The notes under the pieces: model-generated
The model's database searches: none
What the model was told of the DNA's origin: nothing
Seen by the model: the letters and a program-made list of their open reading frames with translations, nothing else
NCBI RefSeq assembly: GCF_000204055.1
Contig: NW_006768773.1
Coordinates: forward strand, 589,879 to 653,878
Length of the DNA stretch: 64,000 nt
Source of the DNA: Melampsora larici-populina 98AG31
Lineage: Eukaryota; Basidiomycota; Pucciniomycetes; Pucciniales; Melampsoraceae
Direction: 5' to 3'
Position numbers and translations under genes: made by a program
Shown here: positions 22,282-34,496 of the stretch, piece after piece
Numbering within the stretch: the stretch's first letter is position 1
How the letters are laid out: every line of letters starts with the position of its first letter

Positions 22282-24372
22282 TCAAAGCTCTTCTGTTAAA
22301 TGTTTGAGCGGCAATCCTGTATTTATTTGATCATGAGTATCTCTGGTATGATGGGCTGAAGGTATCAAGGTGGAATGTTGAAGAGTGGTATACATAAACA
22401 AATTTCTAAAACAGAAAGATGGTTCAGAAAACAAACTACTTGATCAATTTGAATATCACTCACATATTCGCTGCAATGGTGAAGGGGATATTTAAGCCCT
22501 GTGAGTGTGATAAATATATCACCAAAAATCAATCATATAATCTTGAGGATACTACATCAGTTGGTTGAAAATAAAACTTACAAGTCTTAAACCTGTCCAC
22601 CACCTCGAATCTATTAGGAAAGCATCCCCTGAGAAGCTCAACTATGTTGTGTGGAATAAGTTTTCTCAGTTGGAAAGTGAATTGTACATTCTCTAAACCG
22701 AGAGGATGAAATCCACATACCATCCAAGATAAAAGAGGAATATTACAGGCTGATACAAAAAAAGTCAAAATAGAAGACATGATTACAGTCCTTGCTTGTC
22801 CTTGAGTCGGTTTTGCTGCATCAGGAAGGACCAGTAGGAGCTTGGTTGATAAGTAAAGTAAAGGAGGGTATAACTAATCAAATTAAATTTACAAAACGTT
22901 ATCAGTGACTGACCAGACTCTTTGATGATCTATTTGACTTACTGAACATAATATGATACAAGAGGTTAAGTAACAGGTAATACCTATTCTCACATCAGAA
23001 GCAATAAGTTCCTAGAGACGAAAAATCTATTCAAATCACGATCCAGAATGGCATTTCTCATTGAATTTCATCAAAAAATAGTATCAAGACAAGACTCACA
23101 AAGTGCTTCACATATTTCTGTGCAGGGATCAGAATAGTAAATACCTTCACTGGAGTATAATCAATACTAGAATAATTTGATGCTGAAATCATGAGGTCAT
23201 CGATGATAGGTTTCAAAGATTTTTGAAGGTATTGATGTTCATTTGAGACTTTACAGAAAGACCAAGTGATAGGCACTACATAGAAGATATTGATCCACCA
23301 ATCAGTTATTGACCCTCACCTGAAATCAACGCGAAACCTTACGGATAGGCCACACAAGCATCACTATAAAGGTAGTGTTCATTGAACATGAAACTATTGA
23401 TGGTAATCGACACGATGGCACTCCTACAGACATTAGTCTCATCAGTGTACAATGACAAATGCAGATCCATAGGTGAGCTGAAACCACAGCGAATTGTCAG
23501 TAAACTGATCTGATAGGTATAAAACCTTTAAACACTTACCCCTTTCCGTCAAAACGTGATTCAAGTCAGATTTTTCCTATGATCTCTTCATAGATTTTCT
23601 TTGAAAGAAGCCTTACCATGAAGCACTAAGTAAGAGTAAAGACTTTGCGCCTAGAATCGCATCCAACCAACCATGAACATCATACCCGGCTAAAACAAAC
23701 TCCCTCAAAGCTATACTGATGATCGAAACTTTTGATGATTTCATGAAGTCAATGTTCGTCGGTTTTCGCAAGAAAAAAAAATCAAAAATCTTTACATGAA
23801 ATCAAACTAACGTATACTATAGATTGCTAAAGCAAAACTACAATGAACCGAAATATTTATTCGAATTAATCCCACTTTATTTTTTTGAAAAAAAAAATAC
23901 GAAAAAGAAACGCCTTAGTCAATCATCTTTTTCAAAATTCTCACATGTATGTAGGTAAGAATAAACGAAAACTTACGATAATTCATTTTGAAAAAATAAA
24001 ATTTCTTTCTTTTGATTCTTAAAATGATAAGATGGATAGATTGAAAAAGTATCCTATTGATTTTTTTTTTCGTAAAATATATGTCAAGTGATTTTGGATG
24101 AGAGTTTCTAATTAACAAATTAACTTACAACAATAATGGAAAACCTAAAGACCACTCGACATATCTTGCCCATTTAGGTAAAGGTGTCTATTTATTCAAT
24201 CAAGATAAGACCAATCTTTTCATTAAACGAGAATGATTTGTAGTTTTCATATGTTAGAAATCCTTACTCTGAGTTGATTGGTGATGAATAGAGCTGTTTC
24301 TTTATACGGATTTCCGTTTCGATCCAAGTGTGTAACAAAGTCGATGAGTTTCAGAAGTATTGAATTTGACAT
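22282..24372 (-). CDS. multi-pass membrane protein, family member B
   Basis: Twelve minus-strand exons: 24268-24372, 24129-24187, 23977-24053, 23812-23874, 23617-23728, 23540-23541, 23343-23477, 23100-23275, 22943-23011, 22721-22873, 22464-22498, 22282-22405; 1110 nt, 369 aa, every phase consistent. Exons 1, 3, 4, 5, 6, 7, 8, 9 and 11 have exactly the lengths of gene A (105, 77, 63, 112, 2, 135, 176, 69, 35); exons 2, 10 and 12 differ by multiples of three. Protein similarity to A is clear: WARYVEWSLG against WARYVKWSLG, LPSIVSCSMNTTFIVMLVWP against LPAVVSWTLNGLFLVILLWP, and the shared VSACNIPLL. About seven hydrophobic segments are predicted. The 2-nt GG exon is again needed to keep frame. 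Introns are very AT-rich with long A/T runs. No stop or frameshift; function unknown. Confidence 0.8.
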
Positions 24373-25846
24373 GATCGAATCCAAGAATGAGATGTCCGAA
24401 GAGATGGAATTGAAGTTGTTTATGAGATTATCAACTTATTTTATAATCTCAATCACAATCACACATTCATGGGGTTCAAGTGGGCTAAAAAGTGCCTAAG
24501 CTTTGATGCGCTTTTGTCTTCTAGCCCTCCAAGAATTTTTTTTTTTTGCAAAATAAAATTGCTAGGAATCTGCTTCTCAGGTGGGGCTCTCCAATAGTAT
24601 TTTCAAACTTTAATTTTTTAAGCAGCATCTTGATGTGTGGACAGTTGCATTTCAGTTACTTGAATTCCGCTAATCCATGAAGTTGATAGTGAGTATGCAC
24701 AAAGATCCCTTAGAAGATTCCATTAATCTTTATTTTCGATTTCGAGATTTCGATGACAAGATCTTTGAAGAGGTGTCGATCATTAAGCTTGAAATTTGAC
24801 TTCATAGTATGTAATATCTTTGGATTCCTTTATACTTTTAAGGGTACGCTGGATACATGGACACATATCCATCATCATACATGTGGGCTCGTATCGCGAA
24901 GCTTGAAGGATATTGAGATCTGGGCCTCGCCTTCCCCGCCAAAAAAAGTATATAGCAAAAAGTATGTACACGTACAGACCCACAGCACCGACATTTGCCG
25001 ATATATGAGAACAGATGCAAAGACGCATGAGTATAGAAGACGGCAATCTGATTTCCAGAAATGATCTCGACTCTCAGATTCGAGAGTCGAGACTTTTCCT
25101 GGCTACACAGTGAGAGATGGCCGTACCGCAGGAATAGTATTTATCATTCCTTTGACACAACACCGTAAACTCGATGGTCATCTTGGTTTATGATATTGTT
25201 CTCGATCAAGTCCAAACTGCAGATCCGTCAAGATTCAGATACAAAGATAGTCACTGGTTAATTTATACGGTGAATCTCTTGCAAGGGTACATACACTCTT
25301 GGTGAGAAACGTGAGCAGCGGAAAGTTCTTGCCAAACAACAAGGGGCCTCGTACACAGATGAAAACTTGAATTGACGATCACAGCACAACTTGTGACTTC
25401 CATAGGCGTGCTCAATCAGGCTCAGAGTCAAATCCATGGCACTAGATGTGTACCACAAATTACGTGTGTGCATATGTGCTCGCATCCATTCTTTTCTAGA
25501 CCGTAGCTATTGGAGAAAAGTGTGTCTCTCAGACTGTAGGACTGTGTACATATTCGCGCGTTTCCTTCCCTCTGGTATGTCACTGGACGCGTGAGGTGCG
25601 TCTTTCTCAGGAAGATTGCTCACATATGATGAGTCAACCCATGATTTGTTGGATATATCTCTTTAATCTTGATTTGATGGTCAGATTGTTTTTTCAAATT
25701 CGAAGCCAAATTGCTCGAGTTTTGCGGGAAAACTCAATTTCATGGCATTTCGTGAGGAGTCAAGACTACCGGTGGCGATGAATGAATTGGGTGAGAGATT
25801 TGATTTCACAGCCACAACACTTTCAACAAGTCTTAAATCACAACTC
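24373..25846. other. gene-free spacer
   Basis: Separates the 5' ends of gene B and of the UIM-like gene. Open frames on both strands (24753-25064, 25258-25485) lack domains and splice support. Confidence 0.45.
25065..25092. repeat. perfect 11-bp-stem hairpin
   Basis: tctcgactctc (25065-25075) pairs with gagagtcgaga (25082-25092) around a 6-nt loop, in spacer DNA. Role unknown. Confidence 0.55.
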
Positions 25847-25903
25847 ATTACCATCACCATCTCATTACCATCACCATCACCATCACCATCACCATCACCA
25901 TCA
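25847..25903 (+). repeat. (CCATCA)n microsatellite just before a start codon
   Basis: Repeated ccatca units run from about 25850 to 25903, uninterrupted from about 25867, and end 17 bp before the ATG at 25921. It therefore lies in the probable 5' untranslated region or core promoter of the next gene. Confidence 0.75.
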
Positions 25904-25920
25904 TTCTCAATCAAATCACA

Positions 25921-28565
25921 ATGAGACCCAACTCATATCGAACCACTTCTTATAACCATCAACAACCATCTCAACCTCAACCTCAACCTCAATTCACTTA
26001 CCAATCTCAATACAGACCAAACTCATCAACAACACCTCATTCTAGATCAAAAGATGAAACAAGAGAAGAAAGAGATCTTAGATTGGCTCTTTTGGCTTCA
26101 CAAGAAGATCATCAACAACATTTAATCGAATTAGAAAGACGTGAAAGATTAATGATGGAAAAAGTAAGAAATGAATCAGAAGTGGCTGAACTTGATAGAA
26201 AAGAAATAGAAAAAGTTAGATTGGCTAGTATTGAAGAATCAGAACGAAAGATTTTAGAAAGGGTTTTAAGAGAAAGTCAATTACAATCACCTCAACAGCG
26301 AAATCCGATTGACGATGATGATGATGATCAATATCAATTAGAACTTGCACTGGCTATCAGTTTGAATGAATCAAGTACTTCTCAAGGAAATGTATTCGAA
26401 AACTCATCATCTAAACGACTTAATAATCTTCATCATCTTCAAACTTCACATCCTGCACCTCTTAGGTCAACTCAATCTGCTTCCACCTTGGAACATTCGA
26501 CGTCTCGGTCTTCTTTCACAACAGCTCTTACTGGCGTGGACGAATCGGATACCTTTAATCATGCCATTCAACGTCGATCTACTGAAACTTTTCAATCTAA
26601 TTTATCTTCTTATCAGTCATCTTCGTCTTTCATAGCTCCACAGAACACTCGTCATTCAATATCACCTCAAGAATGTCCACCTCCATATGATGATATTGGA
26701 CCATCAATCGCATCTCAAACAGATCCTCAATCTTCAATTCACTTTCCAGATCCTTCTGGTTGCACCCCCAATCATTCACCACCACAGTCGCTTAGTAGGG
26801 ATCATGCTCTTACACCTACTGGCACGAGATGTGAACTTCAATCGAATCATACCATCAGGCGGCATTCTAGACCATTACCAAAACCACCATCTCGACCCAA
26901 CTCTCAAGCACAACCTTATCCTCTCGATCCTAGTAATCAACGCACCACTTCCAATGATTCACATTCACTTGGTCTCTCTACACCAGACCCTAGAAGTCAA
27001 TCGCCCTCTATGACAAGAGTTTCTCTTCCATACTCTACTTCAGACTTGATATCTAATCTACCAGCTACTCCTATCGGAGAAATCCTCAATCCATTTGAAG
27101 ATTGTTATGCTGCTTCTCCGATAGAACATGAGGATTTGCAAACGAGTTTAATGGAGAGACCAGCTCTTTTGATTCGGACAAGATCAGATCAATTTGTTTC
27201 GTTTCCTGACTTTCGAAATGATCAGGAACATCATCCAACAAATTCTAGGTCATCTTCTGCCACCCAGTCTCGTCAAGAAGAAGAAGAAGAGGATGAAGCC
27301 ATTAAAGAAGCATTGATACGTGCTAGAAGAGCAAGTAATTACTCTGCGTCTTTCATCGTTTCAGAAAATGAGGAATGTGATATATTTGGACATCGGGATG
27401 AAACTCCAATCCAATCACCTTCATCATCCACATCTTTTTCAGATAATTCTTCAAGAACGTTTGTTTGTAATCCAAAACCGTCTGGATCACTTTCAGATGG
27501 AATCAAGTATGGAAGGATTGGTGGATTATATGATCAACTTGATTCAGGTCAATTTCCAGATGTGATTAGTTTAACTAGATTTGGACTGGACGGATCACCA
27601 CTTAAAGATCCAGGGTTTTTTGTCATTGAAGCTTGGAATTGGAATCAACTTTTAACTTATTTCATGTGGTTTGTCTTGAATTTCCTTTTTTCTTCTAATT
27701 CAATTGATTTATTTATTTATTCTCTTTAGCTTTCTGTTTTACTCAAGTTGGTTTTCTTTTTTTCGAATCTTGATATTTGAAATCGGTTTCTTATAGGCAT
27801 GGTAATTCACGTATCGAAGCTGGACCATTAGATGTAGCAGATGCAGATGAAAATCGAACTAAACTTCAATTAGCACTTTGTGTAGAATTCATTCAAACTG
27901 AATCTACTTCAACGAATCCGAATCCAACACCAAGTATTAGATTAATCTTAGAATTCATTGCAGGAGTTTTGATCGTACCGAGGTATTCAAAACTTCAATC
28001 TAACGAAGACAATCGACCCAACGAATTGAAATCGAATAGGAAATCTTCTTCTAGATTATCTTTAATGAATCATCATAAATCGAAATCATCAATCTCAATT
28101 CAATCTTCTACTTCTTCTACTACAACACCCAATGAACTTAATCCAACCAAAAGATTACGGATGACTAAAGACTTGATCGAGTTACCTAAACCGTTTCTTG
28201 AGTTACCGATCAGTTTATCAACCCTAGCATCATCATTACACGAGATCCATACAGTAGCCCGAATGACGATGTGTTCATCATCTACGACATCCTTCTTAAC
28301 CAGTTCGAAGCTAGGATTAAATACAGAAAAGTTAAAAAAGTTGGCTAAATGTATTGAAAGACAAGCAGCCGAATCAGAATCAGGAGAGAATGGGATCTTA
28401 AAAGAAGAAAGGTTGATTAAGAAGGGTAGGAAATGGTTAAGACGTAAACGGAAAGGGTTCTTGGGTGAGATTGGTGGTAATGAAACTCAAAAGGTTGATG
28501 GGGTTGGGTTACCTTTGCCGAATGGAGCTACTTTGGTTCAACCTTTTGATTCGGATTGGTCTTGA
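25921..28565 (+). CDS. conserved protein with UIM-like helices
   Basis: Two exons, 25921-27668 and 27797-28565 (2517 nt, 838 aa). Exon 1 ends in ATG TG and exon 2 begins G CAT, giving the conserved-looking run LLTYFMWHGNSRIEAGP across the junction. The N-terminal third is Gln/Pro/Ser-rich. A charged helix follows (RDLRLALLASQEDHQ, then KEIEKVRLASIEESER). Next comes a good ubiquitin-interacting-motif match at about residues 138-155: an acidic run, then YQLELALAISLNES; a weaker one is EEEEDEAIKEALIRARRAS near 465-485. The middle is Ser-rich and probably disordered. The C-terminal region (about 510-700) looks folded (GRIGGLYDQLDSGQFPDV, GFFVIEAWNWNQLL, RLILEFIAGVLIVPRY). UIMs bind ubiquitin in endocytic and proteasomal adaptors. 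No symbol can be assigned. Confidence 0.75.
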
Positions 28566-29855
28566 AGAGAAAATTGAATTGAATTGAATTGAATTGATTG
28601 ATTTGATTTTTACTTAACAAAAGAAGAGAGTTTCTTTACTGGGGGGCGGGGGGAGGTGATCTTATTTTGGCTTAATTCTTTTTTTTCATTGGGATGATGA
28701 TGGATATGCAAGTGAACATGATGGGTATGGTGTTGTTTTTTTCTTTTAAAGATAAGTATTTGGGACAAAAAGAGAAAGATTTTTTTTGGGGGATTCAATG
28801 TTTAAATTTATTCATTTTTTATTATATATACAATTATGTATTGAGCTTTGATAATTTTTATGATCATTATTCTTTTCTTTATCTCTCAAGTTAAAAATGC
28901 ATCAAAGGTTTGTTTTTATTATTATTTTTGAAGAAATCAGCAAAGGTTTAAACTGCAAATTTTTTTTTTTTTTTGTAAAATGGGGTTTTTCTTACTAGTT
29001 GTTTTTTTAATTGATTTGGTTTTGGTTTTGGTTTGGTTTGTCTAGAACAGAACAAAAAGTAAAAGATTTAACAAATTTTTTTCTGACAACTTGAGTGTAT
29101 GAGATGTATAAAGATTCAAAATTGGAAAGTGAAAAACAAAAATTTGAAATCACTTCATAGAATGTGATTTCAGTGTGGAAAAAATGGATTTGGTATGAAC
29201 TGTACAAAGCACATATGTACACTGGTATTCCAAGAAAAGTTTAGTTTTCATTTCTTTTGTTCTATTTTTGATTAGATTAAATCAGCTTTTCATTCCTTCA
29301 ATTTCCAAATGACTTTTCTATCAAGTTGAAAAAATCAAGATCAAGACCTTCAGGGCAATAATCTAAAATGATGTCACAATAAGTTTTGTGTGACATATGA
29401 TCAAGCCACATATTGTCACACTACACTTGATATGTACAACTTGATCATATGGTCAGTCCTACTTTTGGTTTTGTGTGTTTTCAGTTTTTTTGATGTTTTC
29501 TTTTCTTTATTTGTTTCTATTGTCTAGCTTGAGATTGCGCACCAGATCTATTATTGCCTGCAATGACAAAAAATGTTGCAATCTTAAACACTGCTAGGCC
29601 CTCCTTTGCCAGCACATATTATACTGTCATAATGCATATTTCTATGCATCATGGCAGGTTTTCATCAACAATGAATAAATCTATGCAATAGCACACTGTG
29701 TTTGCATTTTGCGCTGGCACAAAAGAAAATTTATTGGTTTCTAGAAAGAGAAGACACCATAGTCTTGTATGCACAATTGTATCTTTTTGATGTATGTATA
29801 CACAAGTTAAACAGTCAACAGGTTTTTGCCTGGCTTAAATAATATATCTTTGATG
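28566..29855. other. gene-free stretch with a GAATT microsatellite
   Basis: A short (gaatt)n run lies at about 28572-28596, directly after the stop codon. The rest is very AT-rich. An imperfect inverted repeat (tgacatatgatcaag / cttgatcatatggtca) spans about 29390-29455. No gene supported. Confidence 0.5.
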
Positions 29856-30039
29856 TTAAAGTTTTTGTTGGTTCTCTTCTTCAAACTTCCTAAACTTGTG
29901 GGGATTGTTATTGTGTTCCGCTGCGCCTTTCGCTAATTCATCTGCTTTTTTGTTAAGTTCTATACCTGTGTGACCTGGAGTCCAATAAAGTCTAATTTTA
30001 GCGTCAGTGGGGAGTCTACGGATGTTAGCTCGTATTAAT
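29856..30039 (-). pseudogene. old LINE, RNase H C-terminal part
   Basis: Minus-strand frame contains YWTPGHTGIELNKKADELAKG, the His/Asp end of a LINE-type RNase H domain, then a stop at 29856-29858. It joins in frame across the Harbinger-2 insertion to the segment at 34670-34879: the codons on both sides read QHLIIKI then IRANIRRLP, as expected for the domain. The longer C-terminal region seen in the younger LINE is missing, so this copy is 3'-truncated or diverged. Confidence 0.85.
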
Positions 30040-30233
30040 GGTATTCAAAACTCGAGAAACCGGTCCAAGAAGTGCCAAGAAGTGACATCTAGAAACTTCT
30101 CGGACACCTCAAAGATGTTTCTTGGCTCCACGATCTTTCTCAGGCCAAATATTATTTTTGGAGATATTCACACATGTATTTATTTCTCCACATGCATGAT
30201 CTGCCCTTCTAACACCCGCTCAATTAATATCAC

Positions 30234-32072
30234 ATGGCTGATATACCCTCCTCCAATTCCCCTCTTTCTCGTACTCCATCGGCCTCGTCTTTTGTTGGAC
30301 AACCTCCACCAATTCATCATTACCCTTATACCTTCGTATCGCCAACCATCAACCCAAATACACCACTTATCCACCAACACCATCTCTCGTCAAGCATCAA
30401 CCCGCAAATTTGGGGCACCATGCCTCAGTCACCCTACCAACCTGTCATTCAAACTCAAGAAAGCCTTCCTGCGAGTCAAGTGTTGACTCAAACTGATCCG
30501 ATTCCGAAACGCGCCAAGCGCTCTCGCAAACAAAACGCTCCCAAGTCCAACAACCAGCCGTCTTCCCCTGTCCGTGCTCGAACTGGTTGGCGTACCGACA
30601 AAAACAGGGACGGCAAGACTCCCCTGTGGATCGTAGTCGAATGGTTGATAACAGCTGAAGGTGATGGTCATCGGATAGACTGGTGGAGAGGTGAAGGTGG
30701 AACTATCAAGAAGTCTGATGTAGCTGAGGAGGTTGCGAAGTACCTCACCGAAAACGGTTTTCCCAACATAAAACCTTCAGCTGTTGAATTCCAGGTATGT
30801 CCTTTCGATCTTCAACACTTATGTATACATATGTTAAACACATGTGATTTTCTTTTGGCATTAGATACGAGAACTCAAGAAGAGTTACCGAAATGGGCGA
30901 GACTTCCGCAAAGCAAGTGGGGAAGGTGTTAAACAAAAGCTGATGGAAGATGCTATTGCTGAGAAGGAGGCCAATGGGTACACATCCGATAGTGAGGCTT
31001 GGAAGGAGCGACTATCTTTGGTGGAAGATTCGTTCGAAGGTGTGTATGTTACTTATGTATATGTTCTTTTAGATAGACCACTGATTTATATATGATCCAT
31101 CTACTTTTTCAATTCTCCAAAGCATTACTCAAAAAAAAATGTCTGTACTATGAAGAAATGCTCCCAGCCTTAGGAAGGCGAAAGGCAAACTCGCCAGACG
31201 CGGTTCAGGAATCTAACGATGTGATTGATGTCGATGCAATCTTACCATCTCAAAAAAATGCTGATTTCCGAGTGGTACCCGAGGACAATCAACTTGAGGC
31301 CAGCCGAGCTAATCAAATTGAAAACAATGATGATCCTTTTGAAGATGAAAGTTCCTTGGATCGAATCTTCGCTGGAATCGACAGTCCTCATTTGGAAGAG
31401 TTAGATGATGATCAAGACAAACATAACCTTGATGAACATGAAAAATTGAATGATATCAGCCTCAATCAAACAACGACTTTGGAGGTTCAAAGCACCTCTT
31501 GGCCTAAGTTCTCAAAACCTCGTCATGCTTCACCTCGAAAAAGCTCTTACGTTACATCAGTGGATTCTACAAACGCTGGGAGAAGCAAATCGTCTTGAGT
31601 CAACTCAGGTCCCGCTTCATCAGTTTTAACAAACCACTTACCATCACGCGAAGAACGTGATTCTGAGTGGGAATTCAAGAAACAACACATGTTAGCGGAG
31701 CAATCTGCTAGACGATCCGAAGTCATTTCTAACAACAAACTTTCCAAAGCGATCACTAAGAGTTTGAACCCTGGAATCGATCAGCACACTCAGTCATTAC
31801 AAGAACTCCAACTCAAGAGGGAGACTTTGGTTTTCAATCAAGCCGAGTTGGATTTCAAAGAAAGAAATATGGATGAAACAAAAGAACTGAAGCGGCGTAG
31901 AGAGCACCTTGAATTAGATAAAATCGAGAAAGAGCTGGAAAGTCATAAGAAGAAATCAAAGATTGAAGATATTTCTTTGAGAGGACGTCTATATAAAGAA
32001 TACATGGATAACTTTGGTCTGACCTTGACCGAAGCAAAAGAGACTGTGGATAAAATGCTTGCTGAAGATTGA
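30234..32072 (+). pseudogene. Harbinger-2 Myb/SANT-like accessory protein, one TGA stop
   Basis: Exons 30234-30794, 30865-31039 and 31123-32072. The frame is open apart from a single TGA at 31596-31598, after which the same frame continues for 158 more codons in a charged, coiled-coil-like segment (LKRRREHLELDKIEKELESH). A Pro/Ser-rich leader and a basic patch (KRAKRSRKQNAPKS) precede a Trp-containing domain (GKTPLWIVVEWLIT, then IDWWRG, then IRELKKSYRNGRDFRKASGEG) typical of Harbinger second genes. The likely ancestral codon at the stop is CGA. Equivalent in role to the gene at 8914-10317, but clearly different in sequence. Confidence 0.78.
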
Positions 32073-32079
32073 GACGTAG

Positions 32080-32150
32080 GTAACACAACTCCACCTTTTG
32101 ATCAATGTAGACCTGGTAACACAACTCCACCTTTTGATGAATGTAGACCT
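32080..32150 (+). repeat. two tandem copies of a 36-nt motif
   Basis: gtaacacaactccacctttt... is repeated at 32080-32115 and 32116-32150 with one substitution (gatcaatg against gatgaatg), just after the Myb-like frame ends. Confidence 0.75.
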
Positions 32151-32495
32151 AACATCTTTTCGCTACACCCTTATGAACTTTAGTTTATGTGACTCTTTGT
32201 GGAACTCTCGATTCCACCGGTTGTTTAGGAACACCAATTGTTCCTGTGGATTTTTTAATCTCTTTGATTTAGTTGTTTTAGTTATTTAGTTATCTCGTTG
32301 TTTTTGTAACCTCCTTCAAATACATAAGCTTATATGCTGCTCTCTGACTTATCGTTTCACTGGATTTAGTGATCTCTCAATTATTGTTTCAGTTGAATTA
32401 GTGATGTCTCAAATGGAATACATTGATATTCATTCTTTGGAGATACGCCACCAGGCTTGATTAAACAAACAAAAACTCCTGCCATTTTTAATTTC

Positions 32496-32750
32496 GCTTT
32501 TTTGAAGAGAGATCTTCAAAGAAGAGGAACGAGATCGTATAAAACCAATTTTTCAATTTAACTTTACTTAATCAAAGAAACTTCAACAAACAAGAAGAAC
32601 ACAATTTTGCTTTTTTGAAGAAAGTTCTTCAAACATCAGGAACGAGATCGTATACAACCAATTTTTTAATTTAACTTTACTTATTGACAGAAACTTCAAC
32701 AAACAAGAAGAACGAGTTCGTATTCAATTTTTTATTTAATTTGTGTTATT
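32496..32750 (+). repeat. 113-bp tandem repeat inside Harbinger-2
   Basis: Unit starts gcttttttgaag at 32496 and again at 32609; units share gaacgagatcgtat and cttcaacaaacaagaagaac. A partial third copy (gaacgagttcgtat) follows at about 32711. The array lies between the two convergent genes. Confidence 0.7.
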
Positions 32751-32897
32751 AAATCAAGTGAGATCGAAGAATACCAGTTAGAAATTTTTTGAGCAACTTT
32801 CCAACACCTGGAAATAATGAAGTTGAATGAGATTGAAAGGATCAATTTGACTATCAAAACCGATTACATGAATGTTATGATTCCAAACTTACACCTA

Positions 32898-34496
32898 TCA
32901 GACATCAGCCCCCATTTGACAACAATATTCAGCAAATACTTGTCTGCGTAAAGTGTCATCATTATCGGCAAGGACTTCGTTAAGTACCGCAGGTTGATCT
33001 TCCCAATGTTGTCGCTCGGCTTCACGTTCGGCTGCGTTGGGAAGACCGTAAGTAAAGGCCGTTCCTTCATTTTCCGCCAAAAGGAAATTGTGAAGCAGGC
33101 AACACGCCATCAAAAGAGCGTTTGCCCGCTTCATTGATCTTTTGTCTCGTAAAATCAATCACAATTCTTTCATCATCTGAAAGCGCGATTTGAGCATTCC
33201 ATTCACATGCTCAATGACCGTGCGTGCCTCACTAAGTTCTTTATTAAATGAATTTTTGAGGCCTGGAAGATCGCAGTCCGTGTTCCTCTTGAAGAGGGGG
33301 ACAGTGCACCTGGAGGCACTGTACCCAGAATCCGCCACTAAATACTCTCCCTCGGAGAAGTAGCGTGCAGGTTGACACCAAAGCTAACAACATCATCAGT
33401 CACTTCAATGTCTTTGGCGAACCCAAAAAAAAACTTACTGTTGAAGTTCGGAGCACACGCTGGTCATGAACACTCCCACACCACCCGTGGCGAGCAAAAG
33501 TGATCCGCCGTCGATGATCACACACAATCATCGAGTTGAGACCGTAGAAATACTTTCGGGTCCAGTAATCTTCTTTGCAGATGACTGGACCAAAAGCTAA
33601 GGGTATGAGTGTTCCGTCGACAAATCCTACGCATCCCTTCACAGCCGGGTGGTCCTCAGAGATCTCGTGCCTGATGACTGCGCGTTCCTCAGGGGATGGC
33701 CAGCTTAGATAATGAGGCTGCAACTCCAGGATCGCCGCTACACATCGCCATGTGTAGTTTTCTACACTCCCATCTGAAAACGTTCAAAAGTCAGTTACCG
33801 AAACAGAAATACAATAATCATAAACAATGACCCACCTGAAACCCCTAATAAACGGCCGATTAGTGAAACCTGTCCGCCATTTCCGGAAAGACCCATGTTT
33901 GCTAGTGCAATCAAGAGTTGCACTTCGACTTTGGCTTGAGAATTGCTGGAAGAGTTTCTGAAAACTTGGCTATCTTGAATCTTATAAAACAGGGTAATGA
34001 AGCTTTCTTTTTTCATTCGCGCCTGACCATACCAGCAAAGCAGCCATTAGAAACAAATGAAAAACTCTAAAGAAAAGAGAGACCTTACCAATTTGATGAA
34101 TATGTTCTCTGAAGCGTTCATAATCCCATTGAAGAGCTCGTGGGAATGATCTCGTTGGCGGAGGGTTCTGGAAGTCAGGTATCGATGATTTTCGACACGT
34201 TCCAGTTCCGCCAACCAGATTTCGACTTCGTTTTTCTTCGAATCAAAGTCTTCAAGCTTTTGTTGTGTCGTTCTAGTTTTGAGCAAGAAACCCAAAGTTA
34301 AGCGAGTTTGTGGTGTAAGTGGAAGATCTGGTAGTAATTGAGGCAGGAGGAGCATAGTTGATAGCGATCTCGAGGTGCTTGAGGGATGCTTTGCTGAAGA
34401 TAGAAGAAGTGTGTCGTCTTTGCGATGAGCAAGGAGGTGGCGTGATACCTTTCTCAGCACTTGTAGGACTTGTTGTCGGGCTGAGACTCGCGGCAT
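32898..34496 (-). pseudogene. Harbinger-2 DDE transposase, one TGA stop
   Basis: Exons 34089-34496, 33836-34022, 33439-33773 and 32898-33383 (1416 nt). The start at 34496 (MPRVSARQQ) follows a longer open frame. The triad is present: Asp in GCVGFVDGTLIPLA, Asp in GSVHDQRVL, Glu in ARTVIEHVNGMLK. Shortly after the Glu a TGA at 33159-33161 interrupts an otherwise continuous frame (FQMMKEL, stop, LILRDKRSMKRANALL), in the conserved place of an Arg codon. With the stop the C-terminal 87 residues are lost. All other splice sites and phases look sound, so the inactivation may be recent. Confidence 0.82.

Noticed and set aside
31092..31598. Harbinger-2 accessory frame treated as ending naturally at 31598
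   Set aside because: The same frame continues open to 32072 with charged coiled-coil-like sequence, so the TGA is a lesion.
33140..33175. An intron between FQMMKEL and LILRDKRS
   Set aside because: There is no donor/acceptor pair of sensible length; the sequence is continuous apart from one TGA.
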